The position numbers and the translations under genes are program-made. Positions 58,333-64,000 of a DNA stretch of 64,000 nt are shown here, piece by piece. The stretch is from NCBI GenBank assembly GCA_019022495.1, contig JAFEKR010000006.1, positions 496,001 to 560,000 of the forward strand, in the 5' to 3' direction. Below the pieces are notes generated by a model. The model was not told the DNA's origin and ran no database searches. It saw only the letters and a program-made list of their open reading frames with translations. Origin of the DNA: Epichloe hybrida. Taxonomy: Eukaryota; Ascomycota; Sordariomycetes; Hypocreales; Clavicipitaceae. Positions within the stretch are counted from its first letter, which is position 1. Every line of letters starts with the position of its first letter.

Positions 58333-59370
58333 ATGGCGTCCGTCACACCCTTTACCGTCACTGTGCACCCTTATGAATCACCTACCCCAGGCGCCTGTGC
58401 GTATGAGCTCGGGAGCAATGCCGCATCCAGGAAATCCAGGAATGCCGTCATATTCATTGGCGGCTTAGGCGACGGCCCTCACACAGTACCATATATCCGC
58501 ACTGTTGCCAGACACTTGGAAACCACTGGCAAAGAGCTCGCCTATTCCATCTTTGAAGTTCGACTGCGAAGCGCCTTCATCGGGTTCGGGACGTCTAGCT
58601 TGAAGAAGGACGTTGATGATATTGCTGCGCTGGTCAAGTACCTGAGAGGATTGGGCAAGGAAAAGATTGTCCTTTTTGGACACTCTACAGGCTGCCAGGT
58701 AAGCTCAAAAGGTGTGACTGTCTCTGCAAAAGCGTTGCTGACTGAAAGGAAAACAGGACTGCATCGAGTATGCTGATTATGCCAAACACAACAGTCCTCC
58801 TGTGGATGGTTTCATTGTTCAAGGCCCAATTTCCGACAGAGAAACCATGCATGACATATTCCCCAGTCATCAAGACAGTCTCGACCTAGCCGATCAATGG
58901 ATCGCAGAGGGAAGGGCTCACGACTGCCTTCCGAGAGACAAGGTGCCGCAAGACCTCGGAGCACCCATGACCGCTTACAGGTTCAAATCTCTCATTGCCA
59001 AAGAGTAAGTCACGGTTCCTCTTGACGAGTAGTGCTATTGATCCCGCTGCCCGTTGGAAAATTCTGTCCTGACTGGACTGACCCTTGTTGTAGCGGAGAC
59101 GATGATTACTTCTCATCAGACTTGGACGATGAGACGGTGCGCAGGTATTGGAGCCGCTTCAACAAACCTGTGCTTGCCCTCCACTCTGCCAACGACGAGT
59201 ATGTGCCCGAGTTTGTCGACCAAGCCAAGGAGAACCAGCGTTTCCAGAAAGCGAATTCGATGGTGAGTCCTTTGTCAGGCCTCATCCCTGAAGCCAGTCA
59301 TCAAGTTTTGGAGGAGAGCGCCCGGGAGTGGTTGGGCCAGCGAGTCGTTGAGTTTCTACAAACGATATAG
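58333..59370 (+). CDS. DUF1749 alpha/beta hydrolase (SidJ-type esterase family)
   Basis: Exons 58333-58698, 58757-59004 and 59094-59370 encode 296 residues; introns of 58 and 89 bp join in phase. An early strand is followed by VIFIGGLGDGPHTVPYI, then the nucleophile elbow VLFGHSTGCQD (Ser in GHSTG). The acid lies in LALHSANDEYVP and the His in IPEASHQVLEE. DYFSSDLDDETVRRYW and the overall order match DUF1749, which includes the siderophore esterase SidJ of Aspergillus fumigatus, but the substrate here is unknown. A GTGAGT near 59262 is not used: the reading SPLSGLIPEASH is conserved across it. The nearest gene to the RIP island on its right. Confidence 0.88.
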
Positions 59371-60331
59371 AAGTACTACGTGGAATCGAGCGGGGGAATA
59401 CTTCTTTTCTTATCCCGGAGCGTTATTAGACTTGGTTGCCATGTTGCAGAAGGTGCTGGATAAAGGGAAACCACACGCGACCGATGCCACAGACTGGCGG
59501 CATTTGCATATTGCCAAGTATGTCGGATTTCAACGACATTACGACATGTGAATTGGACGTTGTGTGCCCATCATATTCGCTGGTGATAGCAAGCTTGTCC
59601 AATTGCATGACTTATGACTCATTAGTATTTACAGCGCTGATGCACGGTGCGCCAAGAACAAAACACCGTCCATCCTTGATACTCCAAACCCAGCATTTCA
59701 TGGTGCATGTGATGCAATGGGCATAATTAGCATGACGAGATGCACTACTCCGTATGTATGTCCGTTAAAACCGACAGCTGCCCACTTGGACCGGACCAGA
59801 CCCGACCAACAAGTTGCTGTGACTGGGTCGGGTGAGCTTGGCGCCTGCTCGGCCTGCAGCGCCTGCAGCTCGGATAAAAGGCAGCAGCAGCAAGTGGGGT
59901 CAATAGCTATGTATGTACGGACCGTACAGTGGGGTGTAAGCTGGCTGGCTGGCTGGCTGCAGATGGATGCGGCTGGAAGCAAAACTAGCGTTTGCGGCTA
60001 ACAAACCCGGTGAAATTTGTAATCGATCATTGATTGGAAGTCTATTACGGATTACTTTCCTTCCTTTCTCACCCGGGCACACGTTGTGACAACTTGACAT
60101 CTGACCTTGTTGGCTCTTCGACCTGCCTCGCTTCGCTGTCTGCATCCCCTTTGACGCTATCGCTCGCATCTCTCCGGTGCAGCAAATAGCAAATAGTCTC
60201 CTTGCCGGCCAAATAGCCGGATCTTGCGACATCCTCCTTGCCGACGACCCGATCCGGTCCCGGATGGCCTGAGCATGCGGTGACACCTGCAACGCAATAA
60301 ACATTCGACCTTTCTCGCGACACATATCATC
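59371..60331. promoter_or_regulatory. Intergenic region before the ABC transporter
   Basis: About 960 bp with a ctactccgtatgtatgt motif near 59748, short GCAG/CTGG simple repeats (59887-59960) and a CT-rich leader before 60332. No gene was seen. Confidence 0.45.
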
Positions 60332-63300
60332 ATGGATCCTTACGGCGAGCAGCAGGTTCTCCTGCGCACCGGCTCTTTCACCGGCTTCCGGCCGTTGGAG
60401 CAGCTCGGCAGCAACTACTTTTCAGCCTCTGAATTCGAACAGCCTCTCTGTGGCAACGGAGAGGGCTGGGGTCCAATTAGCAAATACAGATATGACTTCA
60501 CTCCGTGCTTCATCGATGTCTGGTTAGCTACTGTCTCTGTGTATGCCCTCATCCTCGGGCCTGTAGCCATCTGGTGGTTGCTGAGCAAAAAGAAGCCCTT
60601 GGGGGATGGGATTACCAAGAACGCTCATTTTTGGACCAAGCAGGTGAGAATTTCGCCTTCCATCGAAATTTATAGCATTGTCCCACCATCATCCAAATGT
60701 TGCACGAAGCGGCTAACATTCGTCGTCGTCGTCTTTAGTCCATTCTCGCCTTCCTTATCGCCGACTTTGCTGCGCAGCTCGTCATTCAAATCCTTGGCAT
60801 GCCAGTCATTTGGTACGGCGATTTCCGTGTATTGACAACGTTTTTGACAATTCTCTCCATGATTGTCGTTTTCTCAATCCAATGGATAGAGCACTGGCGC
60901 CTTCGACACGCCAACGGCGTTGTTCTGTTCTACTGGCTGCTGTTGACCATCTCACTTACCATTAAATTTCGTTCTTTGATTTCACAGCAAATATACGACG
61001 CCAACCATACTTCGTCACATTCTGCATCGGATATGGCGCTTCTATTGTCGAGTTTACGGTCGAGTGGCTTTGGCCGCGCCAACATGTTCCCACCGGGTAC
61101 GAGGCCATATCGGAGGACGAGGAGTGCCCAGTGGAATATGCCACCGTTTTCTCTCGCCTGACGTTTTCCTGGATGACGCCCATGATGCAGTACGGCTACA
61201 AGATTTTCTTGACGGAAAGTGACTTGTGGGGCCTGGCCAAATCCGACCAGACCAAGACCACAGGTGCATCTTTCGAGAAAGCTTGGTCGCACGAGCTCAA
61301 GCATCGCCCAAAGTCGCCCTCTTTATGGTTGGCCATGTTTCGTGCTTACGGGGGTCCGTATGTAGTCGCAGCTTTCTTCAAAATCGGTAACGACGTTGCC
61401 CAGTATATCCAGCCCCAGCTATTGCGACTGCTGCTGAACTGGGTCAAGTCCTACTCCGTCACCCCCGATGAGCCTCAGCCTGTTATCCAAGGTGCTGCTA
61501 TTGCTCTGGCCATGTTCGCCTGCGCTGTGTTCCAAACTACCATGGTGGTATGTAACCTCTAAACCCCGACAAAGAAAAAAAAAATCAAGCTTCGTGGCAC
61601 TAAAACTGTTCTGGCAGCACCAATACTTTCAAATGTCGTTTGAAACGGGTATGCGAATCAAGGGCGGTCTTAGCTCCACGATTTATCGCAAGTCGTTGAG
61701 ACTGTCGAATGAGGGCCGTTCTGCGAAAACGACTGGCGACATCGTCAATTACATGGCCGTGGATGCACAGCGTCTCCAAGATTTGACTCAGTTCTTGCAA
61801 CAAGCCTGGTCTGCGCCTTTCCAGATTATGATCTGCATGGTTTCCCTCTACAGTTTGCTCGGATGGTCCATGATGGCTGGCATAGTTGTCATGATTATTA
61901 TGATGCCAGCCCAGGGATGGGTTGCGAGAATAATGAAGAACTTGCAAAAGGACCAGATGAAGAACAAGGATGCCAGAAGCAGACTCATCAACGAAATCAT
62001 CACAAACATGAAGAGTATTAAGCTTTATGCTTGGGGTGCTGCGTTCATGAACAAGCTCAACTATGTGCGAAATGAACAAGAGCTTAAGAACCTGCGGCGG
62101 ATCGGCGCCACGCAAGCCTTTGCCAACTTCACATGGAACACTGCCCCATTCTTCGTCTCTTGCTCTACTTTCACCGTCTTTGTGCTGACACAGGACAAGC
62201 CGCTCACCACGGACATCATCTTTCCTGCACTAGCCCTCTTCAACTTGTTGACTTTCCCTCTTGCAGTTTTGCCCATGATCATCACTTCTATCGTCGAGGC
62301 CTCGGTCGCCGTTGGCCGTTTGACCGATTTCCTCACTGCTGAAGAATTGCAGTCCGAAGCCATCATCGTTAAGCCAGCCCCCAAAGAGATGGGGGAGGAG
62401 ACCGTCATTGTTCGTGACGGGACGTTTTCATGGAACCGTCACGAGACCAACGAAGTCCTCAAGGACATCAGCTTCACTGCTTACAAGGGTGAGCTATCTT
62501 GTGTCGTCGGCCGTGTGGGTTCTGGCAAGTCTTCTTTCCTTCAAAGCATCCTGGGAGACCTTTGGAAGGTCAGGGGCTCTGCTGAAGTCAGAGGCACTGT
62601 TGCATATGCTTCCCAGCAGACATGGATATTGAACGCAACCGTGAAGGAAAACATTATTTTCGGTTACCGATACGACTCCGAGTTCTACGAGAAGACTGTC
62701 CATGCTTGTGCTCTCATAGACGACTTTGCCCAACTTCCCGATGGAGACGAGACCGTTGTCGGAGAGCGAGGCATCTCCCTCAGTGGTGGACAGAAGGCTC
62801 GCGTTGCTCTTGCTCGTGCCGTGTATGCTCGTGCCGATATTTATCTCCTGGACGACGTCTTGTCTGCCGTAGACTCTCATGTTGGTCGCCACATTATCGA
62901 TAACGTTCTGGGACCCCGCGGTTTACTGTCTACGAAGACAAGGATCCTCGCTACAAACTCTATCCCCGTTCTTCGCCAGGCTAGCTTCATCACCATGCTC
63001 AAGGATGGATCAGTCGCTGAACAGGGCACATACAATCAGCTCATCGGGAAGAAGGGCCTGGTTGCCGATCTCTTAAAGACGGCTGGCCAGGACTCGAACA
63101 TTGCCTCGGGTAGCTCCAGTCCGCCTTCTAGCGAGACCTCCACGATCATCGGCGGCGAGACTAGTAGTAATAGCCGGGACAAGGAAGAGATTGATGAAGC
63201 CGCGGAGGACGTGCCGGAAATGGAACCCATCAAGGATGGTCAAGCTTCGGGCAAAAAGCCTCGATCCAGCAGCATGGCTACTCTGCGACGCGCCAGTACA

Positions 63301-64000
63301 GCTAGTTTCAAGGGCCCTCGTGGTAAACTTACAGACGAAGAGCTTGCCGGCAACTCCAGAACCAAACAAGCCAAGGAGTTTGCTGAGCAAGGCAAAGTCA
63401 AGTGGTCTGTTTATGGTGAGTATGCCAAGGAGAACAACCTGGTTGCTGTCTCTGTCTACATGCTCGCTCTTTTGGCCGCGCAGTCTGCCGGTATTGGTGG
63501 TTCTTTCTGGCTCAAGTCATGGTCTGAACATAACGAAGACACTGGTACCAACGACGACATTGGCAAATACATTGGCATCTACTTTGCCTTTGGCATCGGT
63601 TCGTCTTTGCTCACTGTGGTGCAGACCTTGGTTTTGTGGATCTTCTGCTCCATCGAGGCGTCGCGAAAGTTGCATGAGCGCATGGCGAATGCCATCTTCC
63701 GATCACCCATGTCCTTCTTCGACACCACGCCGACGGGACGTATCTTGAACAGATTTTCTAGCGATATTTACCGTGTCGATGAGGTCTTGGCTCGCGTTTT
63801 CAACATGTTGTTCGCCAACGTAGCCCGATCTTGTTTCACGCTAGGTGTCATCTCATTCTCAACGCCGGCTTTCGTTGCGTTGATTGTGCCTCTTGCCTTG
63901 ACATACTACTGGATTCAGAGATACTACCTCCGCACATCTCGAGAATTGAAGAGACTGGATAGCGTCAGCCGCAGTCCCATCTATGCTCATTTCCAAGAAT
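60332..64000 (+). CDS. Ycf1-like ABCC (MRP) transporter, N-terminal part, with apparent frameshift
   Basis: Truncated by the window end. Introns 60644-60735 and 61548-61617. An N-terminal membrane domain (TMD0, several hydrophobic segments from about residue 65) leads to the first ABC core. NBD1 has Walker A GRVGSGKSS, signature LSGGQKARVALARA and Walker B IYLLDDVLSAVD; a Ser-rich regulatory linker (about 63100-63380) precedes TMD2 (WSVYGEYAKENNLVAVSVYM...). The set matches vacuolar glutathione-conjugate pumps such as yeast Ycf1/Bpt1. Near 61005 the frame changes: upstream LISQQIYDAN and downstream PYFVTFCIGYG are adjacent in homologues but lie in different frames here, as if one base were missing. 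No intron can repair this. The following 3 kb stay open. Confidence 0.88.

Noticed and set aside
59262..59275. Possible third intron in the DUF1749 gene at a GTGAGT
   Set aside because: The sequence reads as conserved SPLSGLIPEASH straight through the site, and removing it would lose the His-containing motif context.

Overview
The window is nuclear DNA of a filamentous ascomycete. The support is short (50-176 bp) GT-AG introns with CTRAC-type branch sites, compact genes on both strands, a trifunctional HIS4, a fungal hybrid histidine kinase, a Ycf1-type ABCC transporter, and a roughly 9.7 kb AT-rich block with the C-to-T/G-to-A decay of repeat-induced point mutation (RIP). The protein repertoire suggests Sordariomycetes, probably Hypocreales; that placement is inference, not a database result.

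Layout. 1-8.2 kb: a PPZ-type Ser/Thr phosphatase, a mitochondrial RGG-linker protein (possibly mitoribosomal mS46) and mitochondrial ribosome recycling factor. 8.7 kb: an intron-bearing tRNA-Val(UAC). 9.6-13.4 kb: succinate-semialdehyde dehydrogenase with two plausible starts, and a four-helix membrane protein. 15.1-19.7 kb: a 1501-residue hybrid histidine kinase. 21-22.7 kb: a Meu6-like PH-domain protein. 22.7-29.6 kb is gene-poor; it holds minisatellites and a 959-bp element with perfect 59-bp terminal inverted repeats. 29.6-32 kb: an unrecognised 698-residue protein with two CxxC pairs. 32.4-47.6 kb is dense: bL36m, a small three-exon LYR-motif gene, NatD N-acetyltransferase, a GH36/raffinose-synthase-like enzyme, mitochondrial processing peptidase beta, TAF9, HIS4 and lipin/PAH1. 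48.05-57.8 kb is the RIP island: a complete but dead Ty3/gypsy element (7,860 bp, 270-bp LTRs, 5-bp target duplication) inserted into a dead Ty1/copia element. 58.3-64 kb: a DUF1749 alpha/beta hydrolase and the first part of a Ycf1-like ABC transporter that carries an apparent single-base frameshift.

Functionally this is mostly a housekeeping neighbourhood, not a biosynthetic cluster. Mitochondrial proteins are frequent (recycling factor, bL36m, LYRM2-like, MPP-beta, SSADH, probably the RGG protein). Two divergent pairs share short promoters (LYRM2-like/NatD and TAF9/HIS4). Exon structures were worked out by hand from splice motifs, phase continuity and family conservation. No new defence, toxin or CRISPR-like system was seen. 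The most unusual material is the RIP island, the TIR element, the ABC-transporter frameshift and the phase-0, stop-free intron inside the phosphatase core.
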